A stretch of 64,000 nt of DNA from Streptomyces sp. HPF1205 (GTDB lineage: Bacteria; Actinomycetota; Actinomycetes; Streptomycetales; Streptomycetaceae). A program made the translations under genes and the position numbers. Position 1 is the stretch's first letter; each line of letters begins with the position of its first letter. The notes below the pieces were generated by a model, which saw only the letters and a program-made list of their open reading frames with translations, did not search any database and was not told the DNA's origin. This document shows, piece after piece, positions 34,963 to 43,517 of the stretch. Where the stretch lies: the NCBI RefSeq assembly GCF_020400825.1, contig NZ_JAINVH010000014.1, positions 1-64,000 of the forward strand. The letters run 5' to 3'.

Positions 34963-36182
34963 GCCGACACCTCGCGGCAGGCGCGGTAGAAGTCCTTCCA
35001 GCCGTCGCGCTCGCGGACGACCGTCTCCAGGTACTCCTGCCAGACGAGGCGGTCGGCGGCCGGGTCGCGGACCACCGCGCCCAGGATGCCGGCCGCGACG
35101 TCACCGGCCCGCAGCACACCGTCGCCGAAGTGGGCGGCGAGCGCCAGGCCGTTGGTGACGACCGAGATCGCCTCGGCCGTGGACAGCGTGCCCGAGGGGG
35201 ACTTGAGCCTGGTGCGGCCGTCCTCGGTGACGCCGCCGCGCAGCTCCCGGAAGACGGTGACGACGCGGCGGATCTCGTCCGTACCCCGCGAGGCCGCGGG
35301 CAGGTCCAGGCCGTGGCCGATCTGCTCGACCCGGCGGGCGACGATGTCCACCTCCTCCTCCGCGGTGGCGGGCAGCGGCAGCACCACCGTGTTGAAGCGG
35401 CGGCGCAGCGCGCTCGACAGGTCGTTGACCCCGCGGTCGCGGTCATTGGCGGTCGCGATCAGGTTGAACCCGCGCACGGCCTGGGTCTGCGTACCCAGCT
35501 CCGGTATCGGCAAGGTCTTCTCGGACAGGATGGTGATCAAGGTGTCCTGCACGTCGGCCGGAATACGGGTCAGCTCCTCCACACGGGCGATCCGTCCCTC
35601 GGCCATCGCCCGCATCACCGGACTCGGCACCAGCGCGTCCGGGCTCGGGCCGTGGGTGAGCAGCTGCGCGTAGTTCCACCCGTAGCGGATCGCCTCCTCC
35701 GGGGTGCCGGCCGTGCCCTGGACCAGCAGGGTGGAATCGCCGCTGACCGCCGCGGCCAGGTGCTCCGACACCCATGTCTTGGCCGTGCCGGGCACGCCGA
35801 GCAGCAGCAGCGCACGGTCGGTGGCGAGAGTGGTGACGGCGACTTCGACGATGCGCCGCGGGCCCACGTACTTCGGGGTGATCACGGTGCCGTCGGGCAG
35901 TGTGCCGCCCATCAGGTACGTGGCCACGGCCCAGGGCGACAGCTTCCAGCGCGCCGGCCGCGGCCGGTCGTCCGCGGCCGCGAGCGCGGCGAGCTCGTCC
36001 GCGAAGGCGTCCTCGGCGCACGGCCGCAGCGCCTGCCCGCTCTTCTCCCCGTCCCCGCTCTTCTCTTCGTGCGCGTCGAGCAGCGCGCTCGGCCGCGCGC
36101 CCGCGTCCGCGAGCGGGCCGCCCTGCCGGTCCCGCTCGGTCGCGATGCCGGTCCCGGCCCCGGCCCCGGTCGTTTCTGACAT
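34959..36182 (-). CDS. MoxR-type AAA+ ATPase (YehL-like)
   Basis: 407 residues. After an 80-residue variable lead, Walker A is GVPGTAKT at 129-136, Walker B lies around GRIARVEELTRIP, and sensor 1 is IATANDRD. The RRRFN arginines and C-terminal lid are present. MoxR ATPases act as chaperones or activators together with VWA proteins. ATG 36182 has GGGGGAGA just upstream. It is the first gene of the moxR-DUF5682-VWA operon, divergent from SWIM-DUF5691. The 5' leader would be about 75 bases from the predicted promoter. Confidence 0.92.
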   Translation of the reverse strand: MSETTGAGAGTGIATERDRQGGPLADAGARPSALLDAHEEKSGDGEKSGQALRPCAEDAFADELAALAAADDRPRPARWKLSPWAVATYLMGGTLPDGTVITPKYVGPRRIVEVAVTTLATDRALLLLGVPGTAKTWVSEHLAAAVSGDSTLLVQGTAGTPEEAIRYGWNYAQLLTHGPSPDALVPSPVMRAMAEGRIARVEELTRIPADVQDTLITILSEKTLPIPELGTQTQAVRGFNLIATANDRDRGVNDLSSALRRRFNTVVLPLPATAEEEVDIVARRVEQIGHGLDLPAASRGTDEIRRVVTVFRELRGGVTEDGRTRLKSPSGTLSTAEAISVVTNGLALAAHFGDGVLRAGDVAAGILGAVVRDPAADRLVWQEYLETVVRERDGWKDFYRACREVSA

Positions 36183-36260
36183 GGCTCTCCCCCAGTCGAT
36201 CGATACGTCGAAATGCGGGAAAAATCCCGCCGCACGACCTCTCGGCCGGTGCTGTGTTCC

Positions 36261-36283
36261 ACCATGCACCCCGCCACTGACAA
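36261..36283 (-). promoter_or_regulatory. near-match RecA-independent DNA-damage promoter
   Basis: On the minus strand: TTGTCAGTG (36283-36275), eight bases, CATGGT (36266-36261). This matches the published actinobacterial motif TTGTCRGTG-N8-TAnnnT except for C in place of the first T of the -10 box. It faces moxR. Confidence 0.6.
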
Positions 36284-36319
36284 TCGGTCACTTTCCGCGA
36301 TCCGCGCAGCTCAGAGCGA

Positions 36320-36342
36320 TTGTCAGTGGCTCCCCCTACCGT
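36320..36342 (+). promoter_or_regulatory. perfect RecA-independent (PafBC-type) DNA-damage promoter
   Basis: TTGTCAGTG (36320-36328), eight bases, TACCGT (36337-36342) fits TTGTCRGTG-N8-TAnnnT at every fixed position. The -10 box ends seven bases before ATG 36350, so the SWIM transcript is probably leaderless. This motif and the minus-strand one form a 14-bp perfect inverted repeat (36273-36286 with 36317-36330). Confidence 0.8.
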
Positions 36343-36349
36343 GATGGGC

Positions 36350-37696
36350 ATGGAGACGGACGCACGGTGGACAGCCGATCAGGTGCTCGCGCTCGCGCCT
36401 GACGACTCATCGAGGAAAGCGGGCGCGCGGCTCGCCACGCCTGCGCCGTGGACGGGCACGGGGACGGCGGGCGCGGCGGTGTGGGGGCAGTGCAGGGGCA
36501 GTGGGAGCAGGCCGTATCAGACGGCGGTCGACCTCAGCGGTCCCGCGTTCCGCTGCACGTGTCCGAGCCGCAAGTTCCCGTGCAAGCACGCGCTGGGTCT
36601 GCTGCTGCTGTGGGCCGGGGGCGATTCGGGGCCGGTCGGCGCCGCCGCCGCGCCGGACTGGGTGGAGCAGTGGACCGCGGCGCGCCGGGAGAAGGCGGCG
36701 CAGCGCGGGGCCGAGCCGCCGGCCCGGGCCGCAGCGGGCCCGGCCGACCCGGAAGCGGCGCGGCGGCGGGCCGACCGCCGGGCGGTCCGGGTGGAAGGGG
36801 GCGCCGCCGAGTTGGAACAGCGGCTCACCGACCTGCTGCGCGGCGGTCTCGCGGGCGCCGACCGCGCCGGGTACCAGCCGTGGGACGAGATCGCGGCGCG
36901 CATGGTCGACGCGCAGGCACCGGGACTGGCCGCGCGCGTACGGGAGGTGGGGGCGGTGGTGGCCACCGGGGGCGACTGGCCGTCACGGATGCTGGAGGAG
37001 ACGGCGCTTCTGCACCTGCTGGCCCGCGGGTTCCTCGGCCGGGAAGGGCTGCCGGGCCCGCTCGCGGACACCGTGCGGACAAGGGTCGGGTTCACGGTGG
37101 ACGCGGCGGAGCTGCTGGCCGGTCCGACCGTGCGGGGCCAGTGGCTCGTCCTGTCGCAGCACGACTCGGCGGACGACCGGCTGACCACCCGGCGGATCTG
37201 GCTGCACGACGAGGAGGCCGACCGGTTCGCCCTCCTGCTGTCGTTCGGAGCGGCCGGGCGGGCGCCCGAGCTGGTCCTCCCGGTGGGCACGGTGATGGAC
37301 GCCGAGCTCGCCTACCACCCGGCCGCCCTGCCGCTGCGTGCCGCTCTGGGCCCGCGCCACGGCGTCCAGGCGCCGTCCCGCGTGCCCGCCGGCACCACGG
37401 TCGGCACCGCCCTGGCGGCGTACGGCTCCGCGCTGGCCGACGATCCCTGGCTCGACGCCTTCCCGGTCCTGCTCTCCCCCGTGGTGCCGCTGCCCGGCGC
37501 CGACCGCTGGCAGCTCGCGGACGACGGCTCGCGGGACGCCGTCCCGGTGGCCGCCACGGGCTCCGCGCAGTCGCTGTGGCGCCTGGCCGCGGTGTCGGGC
37601 GGTCACCCCCTGACCGTCTTCGGCGAGTTGGGCCCGACCGGCATACGCCCGCTGACGGCATGGGCGGGCGGCTCGCCGGAACCCGTCGCCTTGTAG
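36350..37696 (+). CDS. SWIM zinc-finger protein (YehQ-like)
   Basis: 448 residues. The SWIM finger is C69-x-C71-x6-C78-x-H80 (CTCPSRKFPCKH), preceded by a short segment that runs WTADQVLALAPD. SWIM fingers bind nucleic acid or protein; in bacteria they occur in SNF2 helicases and in this MoxR-linked family. The rest is helical with no named domain. ATG 36350 is chosen because the upstream -10 box fits a leaderless start there; ATGs at 36320 and 36344 are in frame. The DUF5691 gene follows 68 bases downstream. Confidence 0.87.
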   Translation: METDARWTADQVLALAPDDSSRKAGARLATPAPWTGTGTAGAAVWGQCRGSGSRPYQTAVDLSGPAFRCTCPSRKFPCKHALGLLLLWAGGDSGPVGAAAAPDWVEQWTAARREKAAQRGAEPPARAAAGPADPEAARRRADRRAVRVEGGAAELEQRLTDLLRGGLAGADRAGYQPWDEIAARMVDAQAPGLAARVREVGAVVATGGDWPSRMLEETALLHLLARGFLGREGLPGPLADTVRTRVGFTVDAAELLAGPTVRGQWLVLSQHDSADDRLTTRRIWLHDEEADRFALLLSFGAAGRAPELVLPVGTVMDAELAYHPAALPLRAALGPRHGVQAPSRVPAGTTVGTALAAYGSALADDPWLDAFPVLLSPVVPLPGADRWQLADDGSRDAVPVAATGSAQSLWRLAAVSGGHPLTVFGELGPTGIRPLTAWAGGSPEPVAL

Positions 37697-37764
37697 GGCG
37701 CCGTCGCCTTGCGGGGCGGGGCCCGCTCCTCGGGACACATGACGCAGCGGACAAGGGGGAATCG

Positions 37765-39378
37765 ATGGACGTGAAGTGGGACGACCTGGTGGGCAGCGCC
37801 CTGCTGGGCACGGAGCGGCGGCGCCCGCCGGGCGTGGTGGGGGACGCGCAGGAGGCGGCGGCCGGCCTGCTGGACGCCGCGGCGAGCGGAGTGGTGCGGC
37901 GCAGGGCCGGCCTCACCCCGGGGGTTGCCGGGGAGCGGCCCAGGCCCGCGCCGGCGGACCGTCGGCCGCCGCTGCCGGACGCCGCGCGGCGGCGGCTGGC
38001 GATGCTGCTGGCGGACCGTGCGGGGGACGGTTCGCGGGCCTGGCGCAGGGGGGCGGCGCCCAACCTCGCGGAGCTGCTGCCCCAGTGGCTGGGCGCGGCC
38101 CGCGCGGAGGGATACGCCGCCCCGCCCGAGTTGCTGCCGGCGCTGCTGGACGCCGCCAGGGCCCGCACCGACCTGCGGGCCGACGCCCTGGCGCTGGCGG
38201 GGCCGCGCGGCCTGTGGCTGGCGGAGCTGAACCCCGACTGGAAGTTCGCGTTGCGCGCGGGCCGGGCCGGGGCGGCTCCCGGCCGGGTCGCGGAGGAGCC
38301 CGAGGCGGCGCGGCGTCTGTGGGAGGAGGGCTTGTTCGCCGAGCGGGTCGCCCTGCTCACCCGGCTGCGGCTGGCCGACCCGGCCGCCGCGCTGGACCTG
38401 CTGGCCTCGACCTGGCGCGGGGAGCGGGCCGAGGACCGGCTGATGTTCCTGGACTCCCTGCGGACCGGGCTGGGTCCGGCGGACGAGGAGTTCCTGGAGG
38501 AGGCGCTGTCCGACCGCAGCCGCAATGTGCGGGCGACGGCCGCGGAACTGCTGTCGGCGCTGCCCGGGTCGGCACTGGCCCAGCGCATGGCGGCGCGCGC
38601 CCGCAGCTGTGTGTCGCTGGGTCCGGACGGAATCATGGTCGAGGCGCCGTACGAGTGCGATGCGGCGATGGAACGCGACGGGGTGGCCGCCAAACCGCCC
38701 AGCGGCAGGGGCGAACGGGCCTGGTGGCTGGGCCAGTTGGTGGACGCGGCGCCGTTGGCCGTGTGGCCGGCCCGGTTCGGCGGGCGCACCCCCGAGCAGA
38801 TCGTCGCGCTGCCCGTGCTCGACGACTGGCAGGGGGACCTGCACGCCGCCTGGTGCCGGGCGGCGGTGCGCCAGCGGGACCCGGCGTGGGCGCGGGCACT
38901 GCTCGGGCCGCCGCCGGCCCCGGCCGCGCCCGTCGCGGCGGTCGGCGACCCGGCGAAGCTCCTGTCGATCCTGCCCGTACGGGAGCGGGCGGAGTGGGTG
39001 GCGGACTTCATAGCGACGCACGGCTTGTCCGAAGCGTTCCAGATGCTGGGTGTGTGCGCGGTCCCGTGGTCGGACCGGCTGGGCGCGGCGGTTATCGACG
39101 CGCTGGACGTGGCCCGGGACGTGGGCAGCTACCCCTGGAGCTTCAGCGGCGTGATGGGCCTGGCCGAGCGGTGCCTCGACCCGGCGGCGGCCGACCGCGT
39201 GGCCCTGCTCGCCGCCGCCCCGGAGGAGCGGCCGGACAGCGCGCCGGGAGCGAGCGCGTACTGGGCGGAGGCGTTCCAGCGGCTGACCGGCACGCTGCGG
39301 CTGCGCGCACTCATGCTTGCCGAGCTGCGCCCGGGAAGTACCGCCCCGGGCTCACCCGGACGGGCGGAGAACGAGTGA
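37765..39378 (+). CDS. DUF5691 domain protein
   Basis: 537 residues. It begins with the WDDLVGSALLGTERR motif typical of DUF5691. It is rich in Ala/Leu/Arg helices, with a HEAT-like segment around 225-265 (DEEFLEEALSDRSRNVRATAAELL). No catalytic motif is apparent, so it may be a scaffold. ATG 37765 has AGGGGGA five bases upstream. DUF5691 genes commonly accompany SWIM, MoxR and VWA genes, which supports a joint function. Its product has no known activity. Confidence 0.85.
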   Translation: MDVKWDDLVGSALLGTERRRPPGVVGDAQEAAAGLLDAAASGVVRRRAGLTPGVAGERPRPAPADRRPPLPDAARRRLAMLLADRAGDGSRAWRRGAAPNLAELLPQWLGAARAEGYAAPPELLPALLDAARARTDLRADALALAGPRGLWLAELNPDWKFALRAGRAGAAPGRVAEEPEAARRLWEEGLFAERVALLTRLRLADPAAALDLLASTWRGERAEDRLMFLDSLRTGLGPADEEFLEEALSDRSRNVRATAAELLSALPGSALAQRMAARARSCVSLGPDGIMVEAPYECDAAMERDGVAAKPPSGRGERAWWLGQLVDAAPLAVWPARFGGRTPEQIVALPVLDDWQGDLHAAWCRAAVRQRDPAWARALLGPPPAPAAPVAAVGDPAKLLSILPVRERAEWVADFIATHGLSEAFQMLGVCAVPWSDRLGAAVIDALDVARDVGSYPWSFSGVMGLAERCLDPAAADRVALLAAAPEERPDSAPGASAYWAEAFQRLTGTLRLRALMLAELRPGSTAPGSPGRAENE

Positions 39379-39999
39379 GAGACAAGCGAAGGGGGCGTTG
39401 AGACGGCGGGCGGGATGCGGCCTGCAGGTGCGGCCTGCGGATGCGGCCCACGGGAGGGGGCGCGCGTACGCCCTGCGGATGCGGCCCGCGGGAAGGGCGG
39501 GTGCAGCCCTCGGGTGCGGCCCGCGGGTGCGGCCAGGGGGAGGGGCGCACCCGTCCAGGTGGGTTCCCCCGGGCCCAGGGGGGGCGGAGCCGGCGGATGC
39601 CGTCTCCGGTACGCCACCGCGCCGTAAGGCCGCCCCACCGCGCCTCGGGCCACCCAGCCTCAGGCCGTCCCGCGCCACGCCGTAGGGCCGACGCGCCGCG
39701 CCGCTGCCACGCGCCAGCCGTCAGCGCCCGCCACGCCGCGCCTCAGGCCGCCCGCACCTCCTCGGGCCGAGCCACGCCGTCAGGCCGCCGCGCCTCGGAC
39801 CGCCCCGCCTCGGGCCACCCCGCCGCGCCATGCCGCAAGGCCGCCACGCCGCGCCTCGGGCCACCCCGCCGCGCCGCTGCCACGCGCCAGCCGCCACCCC
39901 GCCACGCCCCGCCCGCCGCGTGCGTCGGGGCGTCCCGCCGCACCGTAGCCCGGGGCCGCCACCGGCCCGGCGGCGGCAGCGGGCACCCGTATGGCGGGA
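39379..39999. repeat. gene-free low-complexity block with direct repeats
   Basis: 621 bases with no convincing gene. The left part (39416-39545) is a degenerate array built on GATGCGGCC(T/C)GCGG. The right part (39600-39960) repeats CACGCCGCGCCTCGGGCCAC-like units; a perfect 27-bp copy lies at 39694-39720 and 39867-39893. Codon-position bias is absent. It separates the DUF5691 gene from the convergent icmB. Confidence 0.75.
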
Positions 40000-40413
40000 T
40001 CAGGCGTCGGCCGTTTGGGGGACGTTGGCGTTCACCCAGGCGACGACGTCGCTCGTGGGGGTGCCGGGGGTGAAGATCGCGGCGACGCCCAGTTCCTTCA
40101 GGGGAGGGATGTCCGCCTCGGGGATGATGCCGCCGCCGAAGACCTTGATGTCGGTCGCGTCGCGCTCCTTGAGCAGCTCTATCACCTTGGCGAAGAGCGT
40201 CATGTGAGCGCCGGAGAGGATGGACAGCCCGATCGCGTCGGCGTCCTCCTGGATGGCCGTGTCGACCACCTGTTCCGGCGTCTGGTGCAGGCCGGTGTAG
40301 ATGACCTCCATGCCGGCGTCGCGCAGGGCCCGTGCGATGACCTTGGCTCCGCGGTCGTGGCCGTCGAGACCCGGCTTGGCGACCACCACGCGGATCGGTC
40401 CGGACACACCCAT
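40000..40413 (-). CDS. icmB: isobutyryl-CoA mutase small subunit (cobalamin-binding)
   Basis: 137 residues. A stand-alone B12-binding domain with the DxHxxG cobalt-ligand motif (D17, H19, G22 in GLDGHDRG) and the SxL and GGG motifs (GLSILSGAH, VFGGGIIP). Length and sequence resemble Streptomyces IcmB, which pairs with a separately encoded IcmA to interconvert isobutyryl- and n-butyryl-CoA. ATG 40413 has GGAGG five bases upstream; ATG 40425 is in frame. No icmA is in the window. Confidence 0.85.
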   Translation of the reverse strand: MGVSGPIRVVVAKPGLDGHDRGAKVIARALRDAGMEVIYTGLHQTPEQVVDTAIQEDADAIGLSILSGAHMTLFAKVIELLKERDATDIKVFGGGIIPEADIPPLKELGVAAIFTPGTPTSDVVAWVNANVPQTADA

Positions 40414-40779
40414 CACTGCCTCCATGGCTACGGCCCAAGGGCCTGGGACTCGGGTCACCGCGACGGGGCGGCGTACCACACCGTGTGAACGCACGTTATC
40501 GCCCCCGTCCGGCGCACGTCAGTTTTACGCCGGGCTCCGAGGGGGAAATCACACAATGGGACACATTCAGCAGGACCGGGCCCGCCAGAGCCCCTCCGGC
40601 GCGGGACACGCCGGAGCGGCGGTGCCGGGCTCGGGCACGTTCCGCAGGAGCCGCTGTCAGGACGCCGCATCTCCGCGCTCGCAGCCGCAGGGCGTGGCGG
40701 TGCGGCCTCCGCTCCGGCTCCCGCCGAGGGCGTCGCAGGGCCGAGACAGACCCCGTGGCGCCACGACGGGAGGTGGGTC
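40414..40779. other. divergent promoter region, icmB / lipase
   Basis: 366 bases. The stretch 40490-40565 (AACGCACGTTATCG, CAGTTTTACGCC, GGGGAAATCACACAATGGG) is the least GC-rich and is the likely promoter region. No gene was found; the frame open across it lacks coding bias. Confidence 0.5.
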
Positions 40780-41673
40780 ATGGCCGCCCAGTCCTCAGAT
40801 GTACAGCCATTCGGGGAAGATCCGGGGGACGAACCGGGCGACAGTCGCTGGGGCCCGCTGAGCTGGGGCAAGCACGGCGCCGATCTGCTCCGGGTGACCG
40901 CCATCGACCTGGCCGTGCTCGCCGGGCACATGCTGCTCTACCCGACCGGGATACTCCCCGAGCGCATCCCGTCACCGTCCGCGAGCCCGGACCCGCCCAA
41001 GGGCGACCGGCTGACGAAACCGGCCGGCCCGCCGACCCAGGGCCTCGGCCGCCCCCCGGTGCTCCTGCTGCACGGCTTCGTGGACAACCGGTCGACGTTC
41101 ACCCTGTTGCGCCGCTCGCTCCAGCGGCACGGCTGGAAGAGGGTGCAGGCCCTCAACTACTCCCCGCTGGCCGGGGACATCCGCAACACGGCGCAGGTCC
41201 TGGGCCCGCACATCGAACAGATATGCGAGCAGTCGGGCCATGGCCGGGTGGACATCGTGGCGCACAGCCTGGGCGGGCTGATCGCGCGGTACTACGTGCA
41301 GCGTCTCGGCGGTGACACGCGGGTACGGACGCTGGTCACACTGGGCACGCCGCACGCCGGCACCCGGTCGATCCCCGCCCTGGCCCCGCATCCGCTGGCC
41401 CGGCAGATGCGGCCCGGCTCCGAGGTGCTGGAGGAGCTGGCGCGGCCGGCGAAGGGGTGCAGCACCCGGTTCGTGGCCTTCTGGAGCGACCTCGACCAGC
41501 TCATGATCCCGGCGGAGGCGGCGCGCCTCGAACATCCCGACCTGACGATCGCGAACATCGCCGTGAGCGGAATCGGACACCTGTCCCTGCCGGTACACGG
41601 AACGGTGGCCGCGCAGATACGGCGGGCACTGGCCGGGGAGGGCCCGGCGGACGGCACCGTCGACGCCGCATAA
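40780..41673 (+). CDS. alpha/beta hydrolase, lipase-like
   Basis: 297 residues. The VLLLHGFVDN oxyanion segment and the nucleophile elbow AHSLGG (S163) are those of bacterial lipases; the later aspartate (FWSDLDQL) and histidine (SGIGHLSLPVH) complete the triad. A short amphipathic or membrane-associated helix (DLAVLAGHMLLYPTGIL) precedes the domain, so it may be membrane-bound rather than exported. ATG 40780 has GGGAGG upstream. Substrate is unknown; triacylglycerols or esters are likely. Confidence 0.87.
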   Translation: MAAQSSDVQPFGEDPGDEPGDSRWGPLSWGKHGADLLRVTAIDLAVLAGHMLLYPTGILPERIPSPSASPDPPKGDRLTKPAGPPTQGLGRPPVLLLHGFVDNRSTFTLLRRSLQRHGWKRVQALNYSPLAGDIRNTAQVLGPHIEQICEQSGHGRVDIVAHSLGGLIARYYVQRLGGDTRVRTLVTLGTPHAGTRSIPALAPHPLARQMRPGSEVLEELARPAKGCSTRFVAFWSDLDQLMIPAEAARLEHPDLTIANIAVSGIGHLSLPVHGTVAAQIRRALAGEGPADGTVDAA

Positions 41674-41812
41674 CGGACACATAACGGTCGAATATCAACC
41701 GAACACCGGGCAAGGTGGACGCCAGATCCCGGCCGGAGATTGTCGGGGCCGGGTGAGGACAGCTACAGTCGCCGCTAATTCTCCTGCTGCCGAGGCGAAA
41801 GAGAAGCTGGCG

Positions 41813-43438
41813 GTGAACGATCGGCCCATGTCGGGGTACCCCCCCGGCCTCAACGCCCACGAGTACGACGCCTATTCCACGGGCTCCTACCGCACCGCCG
41901 GCACCACCTTCCCCACCGCGTACAGCACGTCCGACACGTACGGCGCCCCTGCCGCAAACGAGGCGTACCAGGCGTACGAGGCGTACGACCCGTACGGGCA
42001 GGGCGGCGCCGGGACCGGGCCGGCTCCCGAGCAGAGCGCGTACGAGCAGTTCGACCAGACGAACGGGTACGGGTTCGGGTACGGCTACCCCACGGAGTAC
42101 GGCACCGGCTACGACCAGACGGGCACGTACGCGATGTACGACCCGTACGCGTACGCCACCGCCCAGCCCACCCAGCAGGCGACCGGGACGGCCTCCTACG
42201 ACACGGCCTCCTACGACACGGGCGTCTACGACACCGGTGTTTACGACACGGGCACCTACGACAGCACCGCGCTGTGGCCGGGCGGCATCCCGCAGCAGGC
42301 GACGCAGTCCCCGCAGGCGGACTGGGACTCCGGCGGCTATCCGGCCTACGGGTACGGCGACGGCAACGGCTACGGACCCGGTTACGAATACGGATACGGG
42401 TACGACGCCAACGGCGACACCGGGATATACGAGCAGTTGGGCGGCGTCACGGCTACCGAGCCCTCGTACCACCCGGCGGGCACCGGCACCGGCACCGATG
42501 GCCACGCAGACGCAACCGCAACCGCAGCCGATGACCACGAAGGCGCAGCCGGCCCGTACGCCTCCGCGGACGGCCCCGCGTACGCCCCTGGCGTCGTCGA
42601 CACCGAGAGCGACCTCGGCGTCGACGACGGCGACCTCGACCCCGACGAGCACGTACGGCACGACTACGCCGCGGACGGTCCCGCAGGGGACGGCGGCGGC
42701 CCGGTCGCGCGCAGCAGGCGCCGCAAACCGGCGAAGCGCTCGGCGTTGCTGACCATCGCCGTGCCGTCGGTGGCCGTGATGGGCGTGGCCGCGGTCGGCG
42801 CGGCGGCGGTCGGCGGTGTGGGCATGGCCCAGGGTTCGTCCAAGGCCCAGGCGGACGCCGGGAGTTCGGGCGGCAGCCAGCCGACCACGCAACTGGACCG
42901 CCAGCTCAGCGGGGTCAGCCGGGACGCCGACGACTTCGCGACCCGCGCCAGCCGCACCCAGCAGCGGCTCGACCTGAAGGACCGGCAGGCCGCGGCGGCG
43001 AAGGCCAAGCAGGAAGCGGCGGCCCGCAAGGAGGCGCTGCGGCCGAAGTTCGTCCTGCCGGTGACGCAGAAGGGCCTGAGCGCGTACTTCGGCCAGGCCG
43101 GCGAGCACTGGATGATGCTGCACACCGGGATCGACTTCCCCGTGCAGGTCGGCACGCCCGTGATGGCGGCGACCGACGGCACGGTGCGCACGCAGTGGAA
43201 CCCGTCCTACGGCAACATGGCGATAGTCACCGCTCCCGACGGGACGGAGACCTGGTACTGCCATCTGAGCAGTACCAAGATCCGCAGCGGCAAGGTGAAG
43301 GCCGGCACGGTCATCGCGTACTCCGGCAACACGGGCAACACCACCGGCCCGCACCTCCACTTCGAGGTGCGGCCGGACGGCGGCCGGCCCATCGACCCGC
43401 TGCCGTGGCTCCTCGCACACGGCCTCGACCCGCGCTAG
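41813..43438 (+). CDS. M23 (LytM) peptidase with a Tyr-rich cytoplasmic domain
   Basis: 541 residues. Residues 1-300 are disordered, Tyr/Gly/Asp-rich, with short repeats (SYDTASYDTGVYDTG). A basic stretch and membrane helix (about 309-335) anchor the protein. A coiled coil (about 360-410, KAKQEAAARKEALR) precedes the LytM domain: H437-T-G-I-D441 and H514-L-H516, giving the zinc ligands. It should cut peptidoglycan cross-bridges outside the cell. The start is GTG 41813 with GAGAAG upstream; GTG 41753 and ATG 41828 are in frame. Confidence 0.88.
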   Translation: MNDRPMSGYPPGLNAHEYDAYSTGSYRTAGTTFPTAYSTSDTYGAPAANEAYQAYEAYDPYGQGGAGTGPAPEQSAYEQFDQTNGYGFGYGYPTEYGTGYDQTGTYAMYDPYAYATAQPTQQATGTASYDTASYDTGVYDTGVYDTGTYDSTALWPGGIPQQATQSPQADWDSGGYPAYGYGDGNGYGPGYEYGYGYDANGDTGIYEQLGGVTATEPSYHPAGTGTGTDGHADATATAADDHEGAAGPYASADGPAYAPGVVDTESDLGVDDGDLDPDEHVRHDYAADGPAGDGGGPVARSRRRKPAKRSALLTIAVPSVAVMGVAAVGAAAVGGVGMAQGSSKAQADAGSSGGSQPTTQLDRQLSGVSRDADDFATRASRTQQRLDLKDRQAAAAKAKQEAAARKEALRPKFVLPVTQKGLSAYFGQAGEHWMMLHTGIDFPVQVGTPVMAATDGTVRTQWNPSYGNMAIVTAPDGTETWYCHLSSTKIRSGKVKAGTVIAYSGNTGNTTGPHLHFEVRPDGGRPIDPLPWLLAHGLDPR

Positions 43439-43517
43439 TCACTCACCGGCACCGCACCCAGCGCCCAGCACCCGACCCGCCGCCGACCGCCGCCGCGGTC
43501 CCACCGGCCGGCGGCGG

